From the NCBI GenBank assembly GCA_903928915.1, contig CAIYSL010000063.1, forward strand, positions 1 through 33,000: a DNA stretch of 33,000 bases. The letters are read 5' to 3'. The position numbers were made by a program, and so were the translations under genes. The DNA is from an uncultured Syntrophobacterales bacterium (lineage in GTDB: Bacteria > Desulfobacterota > Syntrophia > Syntrophales > UBA5619). Of this stretch, positions 24,666-31,059 are shown one piece after another (positions within the stretch are counted from its first letter, which is position 1; each line of letters starts with the position of its first letter). Under the pieces are notes generated by a model. The model had not been told where the DNA came from, searched no databases, and was given only the letters and a program-made list of their open reading frames with translations.

Positions 24666-24716
24666 GCCTGCCGCCCGGAGGCGGTGTGCCCCGGAAAACG
24701 GCGGGCGTTATTTTTT
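24666..24716 (+). terminator. Terminator-like leader structure (possible attenuator)
   Basis: GCCTGCCG (24666-24673) pairs with CGGCGGGC (24699-24706), 8 bp including one G-U pair, and is followed by GTTATTTTTT (24707-24716). An alternative inner hairpin CCGCC/GGCGG (24671-24675 with 24680-24684) uses part of the same left arm, so the two shapes exclude each other. The MFS start codon is only 20 bases further on. Pairing is read directly; a regulatory role is inferred. Confidence 0.4.
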
Positions 24717-24735
24717 GCTCACCCGGAGCCCTTCA

Positions 24736-25884
24736 ATGGCGATCTCCCTGATCGTACTGATGTGCACGCTGAACCATGCCGCCTTTGCGGGAAGCCGCGT
24801 CGTGGTTTCGCTCTACGCCCTCGACCAGGGGGCGAGCCAGATAACGATCGGCGTTTTCATGGCGCTGTACGCCCTCTGCCCTATTTTCATCGCCGTCTCC
24901 ATCGGCAAGCTCGCCGATCGCGTCGGCCCCCGGCTGCCGATGGCGCTGGGCAGTTCGGGCATCGCAGCGTCGCTGTTGCTGCCGCCGCTGTTCCCGGGGC
25001 TCACCGTGCTTTTTGTCTCCGCGCTGCTGATCGGCACTGCGTTTCATTTCTTTTTCGTCACCGTGACGGGGATCACGGGCGGCATCGGCGGGGAGGAAAA
25101 CCGGGTGCGGAACTATGCGATCGTCAGCCTCGGCTTTTCCGGTGCTTCTTTCGCGGGGCCGGTGGTGGCGGGGGTTGCAATCGACCAGCTCGGACACTTG
25201 TCCGCATTTCTGCTGCTCGCGCTGTTCCCCGCGGCCACGATCCTCCTGCTGTGGCTCAGGGGCGGCTTTCTGACCCGCGCCGTCAAGGGCGGGGACGGGG
25301 GCAAGAGGCATGCGATCGACCTGATGCGGATACCGGCCCTGCGCAATGCGCTCATCGCCAGCGGCATCATCGCCGCGGCGTACGACCTGTTCCAGTTCTA
25401 CATGCCCGTCTACGGCCATGCCATGGGGCTGACGGCGTCCGCCATCGGGGTGGTGATCGGGTTTTGCGCGCTCGCCACATTCACGATCCGGGTTGCGCTG
25501 CCGCGTCTCGTCCAGCGGCTGAGCGAATGGGAGGTCCTCACCTATGCGATCTTCGTGGCGGCTGGCGCCTTTGTGCTGTTCCCGTTCTTTCGGGACGCCT
25601 ATTCGCTCGCGACGATATCGTTCCTGCTCGGCCTGGGGCTCGGCTGCGGCCAGCCCATGTCGATGTCCCTGATCTATCTGCTTTCCCCGCAGGGGCGGGC
25701 CGCGGAATCCGCCGGCCTGCGCGTGATGGTGAACAATGTCGCGCATCTGGCGATGCCGCTGATCTTCGGCAGCCTGGGTTCGGCCTGGGGGTTCTTTTCG
25801 GTGTTCCTGGCGAATTCGGCGCTGCTGGTTGCCGGCGGCGTGCTGATGCGCTGGAGCAGCGCCAGAAAGCAGGGCAGCCGGTAA
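24736..25884 (+). CDS. MFS transporter
   Basis: A 382-residue polytopic membrane protein with about 12 predicted helices. The MFS loop signature between helices 2 and 3 appears as GKLADRVGPRLPM (about 57-69), preceded by GASQITIGVFMALYALCPIFIAVSIG; the second half opens with LMRIPALRNALIASGIIAAAYDLFQFYMPVYGHAMGLTASAIG. The substrate is unknown; the overall type resembles drug/sugar exporters of Betaproteobacteria. ATG 24736 is preferred because GGAG lies 7 bases upstream (24725-24728) and the protein starts in the first helix; longer readings run back through the promoter and hairpin. The stop converges on the DUF362 gene 43 bases away. Confidence 0.85.
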   Translation: MAISLIVLMCTLNHAAFAGSRVVVSLYALDQGASQITIGVFMALYALCPIFIAVSIGKLADRVGPRLPMALGSSGIAASLLLPPLFPGLTVLFVSALLIGTAFHFFFVTVTGITGGIGGEENRVRNYAIVSLGFSGASFAGPVVAGVAIDQLGHLSAFLLLALFPAATILLLWLRGGFLTRAVKGGDGGKRHAIDLMRIPALRNALIASGIIAAAYDLFQFYMPVYGHAMGLTASAIGVVIGFCALATFTIRVALPRLVQRLSEWEVLTYAIFVAAGAFVLFPFFRDAYSLATISFLLGLGLGCGQPMSMSLIYLLSPQGRAAESAGLRVMVNNVAHLAMPLIFGSLGSAWGFFSVFLANSALLVAGGVLMRWSSARKQGSR

Positions 25885-25927
25885 CCCCGGTGACGGGGAG
25901 CGCCTCCCGCGGGCCCGGACCGCAGGG

Positions 25928-26833
25928 TCACCCCTGTTGCACGATCGCCCCGATGGCGCAGGCCAGCTCCCGGCTTCGGTCATCCGCCGGAACGACGGCG
26001 ATCTGTGCCGGAGAGCCGGCGCCCAACCCGAGCTCCACGGCCCGGGCGATCTGCTCCTGGGCGAAGATCCGGGTCTGCATGATCCGGTCGTTACTGCCGA
26101 GGTATTTCAGCAGGGCCACGCCCACGGCGTCGGCGGCCACGCGATCCACCGTTGCCCAGAAGACCTCCCCCCTGGCCCGTTTTCCCGTGGCCGGTCCTTC
26201 GTCCACAAAGGCCTCCACGCCGTCCATGACCACCAGCCGGGGCTGGAAGGGCTGATTGATCTCGGCGATCATCCGGCGCTGGTGGGGCGATGTGTGGAGC
26301 TCGCGCATGTAGGAGTAGCCGTGGCGGTCGGTGGGAACGACCCCGACGTGGAGCTTCAGCGACAGGGTGAACACCCCCCCGTACTGATGCGTCTTGAGAC
26401 AGCCCGTGGATACCAGGCACTCCGCCTCCAGGATCGGGCGGGCGATCCGGAATCCGTTCTTCCAGTGGCTTCCCTGCGGGTTGCATTCGACCCAGTCCCG
26501 GTCCGGCAGCGCATCGAAGTCGATCACCCGGCAGTTCAGCTTCTCCAGGATCGGCAGGATCCCCTTCTGTTCCATCACAGACCGTGTCGGAGGCCAGCTT
26601 CGCTCCCCGAGGCTGATCGATTTGGCCCCCATCCTCCAGAGCTCCTCGATCAGCGCCGCCAGGGTATCGTTGTGCGTGGAACCGGGTGCGGGGTCGGCCG
26701 TGTTGAAGTTGGGCTTGATCAGGACGTTCCTTCCCCTTGCGGGATTGATGCCCAGCGCCCGGAGGGATGCCGCGACCCCGGCCCTGCGATCCGCGGTTTT
26801 CACCACGACCACGGTGCTCACGGAACCGGTCAT
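25928..26833 (-). CDS. DUF362 domain-containing protein
   Basis: A 301-residue cytoplasmic-type protein. The DUF362 layout is clear: an N-terminal strand STVVVVKTADRRAGV, the LIKPNFNTADPAPGSTHNDTLAALIEELWRMG segment (about 38-70), CLVSTGCLKTHQYGGVFTLSLKLHVG (about 135-160), LVVMDGVEAFVDEGPATG and a final DAVGVALLKYLG. The family is widespread in anaerobes, sometimes fused to ferredoxin domains; this copy has none and just a few cysteines, so a redox role is not supported. Biochemical function is unknown. ATG 26833 has GGGAGG about 9 bases upstream. Same strand as the binding-protein gene upstream, with a perfect 12-bp stem-loop between. Confidence 0.85.
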   Translation of the reverse strand: MTGSVSTVVVVKTADRRAGVAASLRALGINPARGRNVLIKPNFNTADPAPGSTHNDTLAALIEELWRMGAKSISLGERSWPPTRSVMEQKGILPILEKLNCRVIDFDALPDRDWVECNPQGSHWKNGFRIARPILEAECLVSTGCLKTHQYGGVFTLSLKLHVGVVPTDRHGYSYMRELHTSPHQRRMIAEINQPFQPRLVVMDGVEAFVDEGPATGKRARGEVFWATVDRVAADAVGVALLKYLGSNDRIMQTRIFAQEQIARAVELGLGAGSPAQIAVVPADDRSRELACAIGAIVQQG

Positions 26834-26888
26834 ACCGCCTCCCTCTCGCCCCCGCCGCTGCCGGACCGCGGGAGGATACCGCTGCTGC

Positions 26889-26922
26889 TTGCTTGCCCCG
26901 CCCCGGGGGACGGGGCAAGCAA
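26889..26922 (-). terminator. Perfect GC-rich stem-loop between the TctC-like and DUF362 genes
   Basis: TTGCTTGCCCCG (26889-26900) and its exact complement (26911-26922) make a 12-bp stem around a 10-base loop, 24 bases after the stop of the minus-strand binding-protein gene. No T run follows on that strand, so it may stabilise the 3' end or work with Rho instead of being a classical terminator. Confidence 0.45.
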
Positions 26923-26945
26923 CCACGGATTCCTCCGAAGAGGCA

Positions 26946-27929
26946 TCAGATCGGCTGGATGCCCGCTTCTTTGACGACCTTCAGCCACTTGGTGATCTCG
27001 GAACGAACAAAGGCCTCGTACTCCTCCGGCGAGCTGCCCACCGGATCGGCCCCCTGTTCGGCCAGGCGCTTCTTCACATCCGGAATCTTCAGGGTCTTGA
27101 CCACCGCGTCGTGCAGCTTGTCGATGATCGGACGGGGCGTCCCGGCCGGGACGAACAGTCCGAAGCCCGTGGAAACCAGGAACCCCGGCATGCCCGCCTC
27201 CTGCATCGTGACGATATCGGGAGCCGCCGGCGAGCGCTTGGCGCCGGTCATGGCGATCGCCCGGAGCTTGCCCGACTTGATGTGCTGCATCGCCGCGGGC
27301 ATGCTGACGAACTGGAGCTGCACGTGGCCGCCCAACAGGTCGATCAGGGCCGGGCCGGCCCCCTTGTAGTGGACGACCTCGATCTTGATCTGGGCCATGG
27401 ATTTGAGCAACTCGCCGGAGAGGTGGCCGACCGTTCCGATCCCGGAGGTGCCCATGTTCAGCTTGTTGGGATTGGCCTTGGCAAAAGCGATGAGTTCCTT
27501 CAGCGTCTTGGCCTGCACCGATGGGTGGGCCACCAGCACCGTGGGCACGTCCGACACCATCGAAACGGCGGCGAAGGCCTTGACGGTGTCGTAGGGAAGC
27601 TTCTTGACCATGCTGGGGTTGATCACATGGCTGGCCGATACCATCAGGGTAGTGTAGCCGTCCGGGGGCGCCTTGGCGACGATGTCCGACCCGATCGCCC
27701 CACCGGCGCCGCCGCGGTTGTCGACCACGAACGGCGCGCCGAGGGTCTGGCCCAACTCGTTGCTGATGGCCCGGGAGATGATGTCCACGTTACCACCCGG
27801 CGCGAACGGCACGACCAGACGGATCGACCGGCCCGGCTCGGGATAGGCGGCGCCGAACCCGCCGGCCGGGATCAGCAGAGCGAGGGATAAGACGGCTGCG
27901 AGCGAGAAAAGCAATCTCCTGGATTTCAT
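26946..27929 (-). CDS. Tripartite tricarboxylate transporter substrate-binding protein (TctC/Bug family)
   Basis: A 327-residue periplasmic solute-binding protein. The signal peptide is residues 1-27 (LLFSLAAVLSLALLIPAGGFGAA). Family motifs follow: YPEPGRSIRLVVPFAPGGNVDIISR, VVDNRGGAGGAIGSDIVAKAPPDGYT, the HVQLQFVSMPAA region and GTPRPIIDKLHDAVVKTL. These proteins bind carboxylic acids (citrate, other di- or tricarboxylates, nicotinate-like acids) and hand them to TctAB membrane subunits. No tctA or tctB is in the window, so it is an orphan here, as is common for the large Bug families of Betaproteobacteria. GGAGGAG lies just before the ATG at 27929. Confidence 0.93.
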   Translation of the reverse strand: MKSRRLLFSLAAVLSLALLIPAGGFGAAYPEPGRSIRLVVPFAPGGNVDIISRAISNELGQTLGAPFVVDNRGGAGGAIGSDIVAKAPPDGYTTLMVSASHVINPSMVKKLPYDTVKAFAAVSMVSDVPTVLVAHPSVQAKTLKELIAFAKANPNKLNMGTSGIGTVGHLSGELLKSMAQIKIEVVHYKGAGPALIDLLGGHVQLQFVSMPAAMQHIKSGKLRAIAMTGAKRSPAAPDIVTMQEAGMPGFLVSTGFGLFVPAGTPRPIIDKLHDAVVKTLKIPDVKKRLAEQGADPVGSSPEEYEAFVRSEITKWLKVVKEAGIQPI

Positions 27930-27992
27930 GGTAACTCCTCCTGTATGTCGTGAATCATGGCCCTCCCGGGGATTTCTTCCCCGCGGGGGGGC

Positions 27993-28039
27993 GTTCGGGC
28001 TCTGTGGAGGACCGAACGGTACCGCATCGCCCTGTTCGG
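27993..28039. promoter_or_regulatory. Three GTTCGG/CCGAAC half-sites upstream of the binding-protein gene
   Basis: GTTCGG at 27993-27998, CCGAAC at 28012-28017 and GTTCGG at 28034-28039 alternate in direction, with centres 19 and 22 bases apart (about two helical turns). They lie 64-110 bases upstream of the TctC-like start and could be a regulator's operator. Pattern seen directly; function inferred. Confidence 0.35.
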
Positions 28040-28128
28040 TACTGCTTCTATCACGGTGTCCGGCTGAAATCCAGACGGAACATCCATCCCCCTGGGCAAC
28101 GCGGGCGGCACGGGGCCGAAATCATGAT

Positions 28129-28156
28129 TTGACTGATTTCCAGAACGGTGTAAAGG
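28129..28156 (+). promoter_or_regulatory. Candidate promoter for the DUF4410-SH3 lipoprotein gene
   Basis: TTGACT (28129-28134), 16 bases, TAAAGG (28151-28156); the -35 is good and the -10 weak. An ATCATGAT palindrome (28121-28128) touches the -35. Confidence 0.3.
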
Positions 28157-28225
28157 TATGGGCCGTCAAGTTCGAGCCAGCGATGCGCTGCGGTGAAACC
28201 GACACGCGGAGAGGAGACAACCGAG

Positions 28226-29164
28226 ATGAGACCACAATCTGTTTTCGCCAGAATGGCTCTGGCGGCGTCGGCTCTTTTTCTGTGCGCGCTTTTTGCCTGC
28301 GCCGGCGGCAGCGCCGGCAAATCGGAGCCGGCTGCCGCCAAGGAGCCTGCCGCGGCGCCGTCCGCCGAGGGACCGAAGGAGGCCCCGTTGGGCAAGAGGT
28401 ACGACCGGATCGTTTTTCAGAAATTCGCCTCTGATGCGCAGATCGAAACGGATTACCCCGGCGCCGTTGCCGAATGCGAGAAGAGCGCCCTGGAAGAGGT
28501 CATCGCCAAGAAGGTCTTCGCCTCGGCGCTCCGCGAAACGCCCAACACACCCTATCCGGGCGCTCTGCTGGTCAAGGCCCGGGTGACCAATCTCCGGATC
28601 GTCAGCACCGGCGCCCGCATGTGGGGCGGCGCGTTCGCCGGCAGCTCGGAAATGAGCCTGCGGATCACCCTGGTTGATGCCTCCTCCGGGGCGCTCCTGC
28701 GGGAGAAGGACCTCTCGACGAACAACAACCCCTGGGCCGCCTCCTGGACCGGCGGGAGCAGCGACAGGACACTGCCGGCCGATCTGGGAAGGATGGTCGC
28801 CGAATACCTGGCTGCGATCCAGCCGCAAGGTGAGAAGGGCGCGGCCGTCGCGCAGCCGCCCGCGGAACAGAAGAGCGCCGAAGCGTCTGTGCCCAAGCAG
28901 CCGACCGAAGCGAAGGAGCAGGCCAAGCCGCAGCAGGCCCCGAAAGAAGTTTCCCCTCCGGCGGTGCAGCCGGCGAAGATGCTGCTGATTACCAAGACGG
29001 CGAGCATACGGTCCGCTCCCAATACCAAAGGCAAGATCCTCGCCACCCTGAAGAAAGGGGCAACGGTTGAATACCTGGGGAAATCCGGGAACTGGCTCAA
29101 CGTGAAGTTATCCACCGGCGTGACTGGTTGGGTCTTCAACAGTCTGGCGACGGAGCAGAAGTGA
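28226..29164 (+). CDS. Lipoprotein with DUF4410-like and bacterial SH3 domains
   Basis: A 312-residue predicted lipoprotein: signal peptide ending in lipobox LFAC (Cys25), an Ala/Pro/Glu tether to about residue 55, then a DUF4410-like domain (about 58-200: YDRIVFQKFASDAQIETDYPGA, LLVKARVTNLRIVSTGARMWGGAFAGSSEMSLRITLVDASSG). A Lys/Pro/Gln-rich linker (200-250) joins it to a C-terminal SH3_3 domain (about 255-308: LLITKTASIRSAPNTKGKILATLKKGATVEYLG, then GWVFNSL). Bacterial SH3 domains usually bind peptidoglycan or peptides, so the protein probably bridges membrane and wall. The ATG at 28226 follows GGAGAGGAG. The specific role is unknown. Confidence 0.75.
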   Translation: MRPQSVFARMALAASALFLCALFACAGGSAGKSEPAAAKEPAAAPSAEGPKEAPLGKRYDRIVFQKFASDAQIETDYPGAVAECEKSALEEVIAKKVFASALRETPNTPYPGALLVKARVTNLRIVSTGARMWGGAFAGSSEMSLRITLVDASSGALLREKDLSTNNNPWAASWTGGSSDRTLPADLGRMVAEYLAAIQPQGEKGAAVAQPPAEQKSAEASVPKQPTEAKEQAKPQQAPKEVSPPAVQPAKMLLITKTASIRSAPNTKGKILATLKKGATVEYLGKSGNWLNVKLSTGVTGWVFNSLATEQK

Positions 29165-29301
29165 ATCGCCGCGTTCCCTTGTCCTCGGCTCATCGGCGGA
29201 GCGGGGAGGCTGAGGAACCTGCTCCGGCAGGGGCGCTCGGCATGCGAAACCGGGTGCAGACGATTAACGAACGGTGAAGAGAAAATCTTGCAGGGGGATG
29301 C

Positions 29302-29742
29302 ATGCCTAAGAAACAGCGCGCCATCGTCATGTATCGGGATGACGTCGAAAAGAACGTCCACTACGAAAGACAGCTGTCCCATCAGTTCGGCATCGACGTC
29401 CATACCTGCGGCAGCGAATCGCTGGTGATGAGCTTTGTCCGCATACCTCCGGGTCATCGGTCCCGCGCCCATTACCATATCAAGGCGGACCTGGGGCAGT
29501 ATTTCATCAAGGGCCGGGGCAAGTACTACATCGGCTGCGGCGTGAACGGAGAGGAATCCGCCTACGATCTGGTTCCCGGGACCTTCATCTTCATCCCCAA
29601 GGGCGTCATCCACATAATCGAAAACACGGGGGATGAGGACATCGAATCGATCGCGTGCTACGGCAGTGTGGGCAGCGGGGAGGAGACCGGGAAATTCTAC
29701 TGCGAGGGACCGCTGGCGGAGAAGAGGGCCGGGGAGGACTGA
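29302..29742 (+). CDS. Cupin-domain protein
   Basis: A 146-residue single-domain cupin. Motif 1 is GHRSRAHYHIKADLGQYFIKG (residues 51-71) with His57 and His59; the position usually held by the metal-binding Glu is occupied by Asp63-Leu64. Motif 2 is a perfect match to the pattern, GTFIFIPKGVIHIIEN (93-108) with His104. So three histidines for metal binding are present but the Glu is not. Such proteins range from dioxygenases and isomerases to sensors; the substrate cannot be told. The acidic C-terminal tail (EETGKFYCEGPLAEKRAGED) is not part of the fold. GGGGG precedes the ATG at 29302. No operon partner is apparent. Confidence 0.85.
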   Translation: MPKKQRAIVMYRDDVEKNVHYERQLSHQFGIDVHTCGSESLVMSFVRIPPGHRSRAHYHIKADLGQYFIKGRGKYYIGCGVNGEESAYDLVPGTFIFIPKGVIHIIENTGDEDIESIACYGSVGSGEETGKFYCEGPLAEKRAGED

Positions 29743-29792
29743 AAAACGGAGCGCCGATTCGTGTCGTTCTGAGCCATATGAGGTGTGGCACT

Positions 29793-29976
29793 CATACCGC
29801 GAAGGGTAGCACGAATCCCTCTGTGTCATATCCCTTGTCTGTGCCGACGGTCACCCGTCTCGTTCCCGGGATGCTCTGGATCATATCTGCGGCCGCATCC
29901 CGCTCGGCAGTTCCCGTAGCCAGGGTTACCCGAGTATCCAGCACCAGACGGTTGCGGTTTCCATGAGGGTATGACC
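29793..29976 (-). pseudogene. IS5-type transposase remnant with frameshift
   Basis: On the minus strand, 29976 downwards reads GHTLME in one frame, then after an apparent one-base shift RNRLVLDTRVTLATGTAERDAA and MIQSIPGTRRVTVGTDKGYDTEGFV in another, ending at a TGA at 29793-29795. This is the recognisable mid-section (GH-LMENRNGLVVD, ATGTAER, GADKGYDT) of IS5-family DDE transposases. Both ends and the catalytic Glu region are missing, so it is dead. I could not see terminal inverted repeats. It marks the edge of the accessory region. Confidence 0.75.
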
Positions 29977-30072
29977 TGTAATTCCAAGGTATTATGCGCT
30001 GAATACTACCACAAGACGGGCAAAGTTGCGAAACGTTACTTGAAAGACTTTTTCAACAACCTGTTAGATCTC

Positions 30073-30101
30073 TTGACAAATGTCGCATATTCCCTTACCA
30101 T
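30073..30101 (+). promoter_or_regulatory. vapBC promoter
   Basis: Perfect TTGACA (30073-30078), 17 bases, TACCAT (30096-30101). The -10 lies inside the first inverted repeat of the operator, as expected for a self-repressed toxin-antitoxin operon. Confidence 0.65.
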
Positions 30102-30126
30102 GCTGGTAAGGAATAAATTCCTTACC
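30093..30126. promoter_or_regulatory. vapBC operator with three alternating half-sites
   Basis: CCTTACCA (30093-30100) and TGGTAAGG (30104-30111) form an 8-bp inverted repeat with a 3-base centre. The second arm also takes part in a perfect 10-bp inverted repeat, GGTAAGGAAT (30105-30114) and ATTCCTTACC (30117-30126). The three half-sites cover the -10 and the leader up to 12 bases before the vapB ATG, a layout suited to repression by a VapB dimer or VapBC chain. Confidence 0.7.
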
Positions 30127-30138
30127 GAGAGGTGCATC

Positions 30139-30378
30139 ATGATTACCGCTAGAGTAACATCCAAAGGACAGGTGACTATACCTAAAGAGGTTCGCCAGAG
30201 GCTGGGTGTCCATGTGGGAGAGGATATCGGGTTTGAGGAAAAGGAGGGCCTTTATGTGGTCAGAAAGGTCGTCACCAAATCTCCCTTTGACAAATGGGTG
30301 GGCAGACTGAAGCATTTGAAGGGGCAAAGAAGCGACGACTTGATCAAGGAGGCCCGCGGCCATGATCACAGCCGTTGA
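30139..30378 (+). CDS. vapB: AbrB/SpoVT-type antitoxin VapB
   Basis: A 79-residue protein with an N-terminal AbrB/MazE-like swapped-hairpin DNA-binding domain: ITARVTSKGQVTIPKEVRQRLGVHVGEDIGF (residues 2-32) is the family signature. The C-terminal part (SPFDKWVGRLKHLKGQRSDDLIKEARGHD) would wrap the toxin. The last 17 bases overlap the vapC start, a typical coupled arrangement. GAGAGG precedes the ATG at 30139. It should neutralise the downstream PIN toxin and repress the shared promoter through the half-sites upstream. Confidence 0.92.
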   Translation: MITARVTSKGQVTIPKEVRQRLGVHVGEDIGFEEKEGLYVVRKVVTKSPFDKWVGRLKHLKGQRSDDLIKEARGHDHSR

Positions 30379-30841
30379 TACGAACATCATTCTCGATGTC
30401 TTGATTCCCGGAGAGCCCTTCGGCGAATCCTCCAAGGAACTCCTCGATCGTGCTCTGTCAAAGGGAAAGCTCATCCTCTCTGAGGTTGTTGTTGCCGAAT
30501 TGGCGGCCCGATTTCCATCCCGGGACGAGCTCACATCGTTTCTTACCGATACGAGAATGAATCTCGTCCATTCCACCGAGGAATCGCTTTATCTCGCAGG
30601 GGCGAAATGGGTGCAATATACCAAGAAGAACGCGAAGGGTCGGTTTTCCTGCAGCAAGTGCGGCCATGTTTTCGAGCCGTCCTGTCCCGCGTGCAAGTCG
30701 GCCCTGACCAAGCGTCTTCATGTCCTGGCCGATTTTCTCATCGGCGCCCATGCACTTGTTCAGGCGGACTGCATTCTCTCCCGGGATCTTGGTGTGTATA
30801 AGGCCTATTTTAAGAACCTGAAGGTCGTCGACGCGGTATGA
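30362..30841 (+). CDS. vapC: VapC-type PIN-domain toxin with inserted zinc ribbon
   Basis: A 159-residue PIN ribonuclease. Acidic active-site residues are visible: Asp6 in VDTNII, Glu46 in VVAELAAR, Asp124 in ADFLIGAHA and Asp142 in LSRDLG. VapC toxins cut tRNA or rRNA and stop translation. The unusual part is residues 94-118: Cys97-x2-Cys100 and Cys108-x2-Cys111 form a compact zinc-ribbon-like loop placed between the helix ending AGAKWVQYTKK and the conserved ADFLIGAHA strand. Most VapC proteins of this type have just a short basic loop there. The insertion may stabilise the fold or add RNA contact. Reading frame and promoter look intact, so it is probably functional. Confidence 0.92.
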   Translation: MITAVDTNIILDVLIPGEPFGESSKELLDRALSKGKLILSEVVVAELAARFPSRDELTSFLTDTRMNLVHSTEESLYLAGAKWVQYTKKNAKGRFSCSKCGHVFEPSCPACKSALTKRLHVLADFLIGAHALVQADCILSRDLGVYKAYFKNLKVVDAV

Positions 30842-30883
30842 GCGGTCCATCTTTCAAGCTTCCGTGAAAGGGACGGTTCACAA

Positions 30884-31009
30884 ATGAAGACGAAGAACTG
30901 CCCGGTCTGCGACTACCTGCGAAGATCTTCTGTTCAACCACTACCCCGAGAGTTTGCGGCCTGGGATCGAAACGATGGATGGGATGGGCGGAGGATTTAT
31001 CACATGTGA
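30884..31009 (+). pseudogene. Short reading frame, possible decayed gene start
   Basis: ATG at 30884 opens a 41-codon frame reading MKTKNCPVCDYLRR before the sequence loses sense. The CPVCDYL start resembles the N-terminus of two-cysteine-pair proteins of unknown function. A second frame (ending at 31055) continues with EDLLFNHYPESLRPGIETMDGM, which suggests a frameshifted remnant. Weak evidence; it may be non-coding. Confidence 0.2.
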
Positions 31010-31013
31010 TAAA
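30996..31013. repeat. Perfect 18-base palindrome TTTATCACA/TGTGATAAA
   Basis: Two 9-base arms meet without a spacer, 47 bases from the tRNA fragment. Related TATCACA words recur near 31238-31255. Could be a binding site for an excision/integration factor or a CRP/FNR-like regulator; not assigned. Confidence 0.55.
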
Positions 31014-31059
31014 AAAAGGGGTCACAGCCGCGGTTGCGACTTGTAACCCCTTTAATTCA

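Larger units (their letters stand above)
24372..24735. other. Divergent intergenic region before the MFS gene
   Basis: About 364 bases with no convincing gene on either strand. The plus-strand end holds a promoter candidate and a possible attenuator (listed separately). The middle contains GC-rich inverted repeats around 24473-24490 (CCCCGG...CCGGGG). I found no clear minus-strand promoter for the lipoprotein. Confidence 0.4.
29977..30138. other. AT-richer gap before vapBC
   Basis: Between the transposase remnant and vapB the base composition drops in GC compared with everything to the left. It contains the vapBC promoter and operator (listed below) and no gene that I can support. Confidence 0.4.

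Noticed and set aside
24631-24735. Upstream TTG start for the MFS transporter
   Set aside because: The extra 35 residues are not membrane-like, and the region holds a promoter candidate and hairpins; the ATG at 24736 has a ribosome site.
24684-26255. A 523-codon plus-strand frame across the MFS gene and DUF362 gene
   Set aside because: It is out of frame with the clear MFS protein, Arg/Gly/Ala-rich, and runs through a gene on the other strand.
31017-31051. GGGGT...ACCCC hairpin as a certain terminator
   Set aside because: The stem has a mismatch and the following bases are TTTAATTC, a weak tail; kept only as part of the description of that gap.
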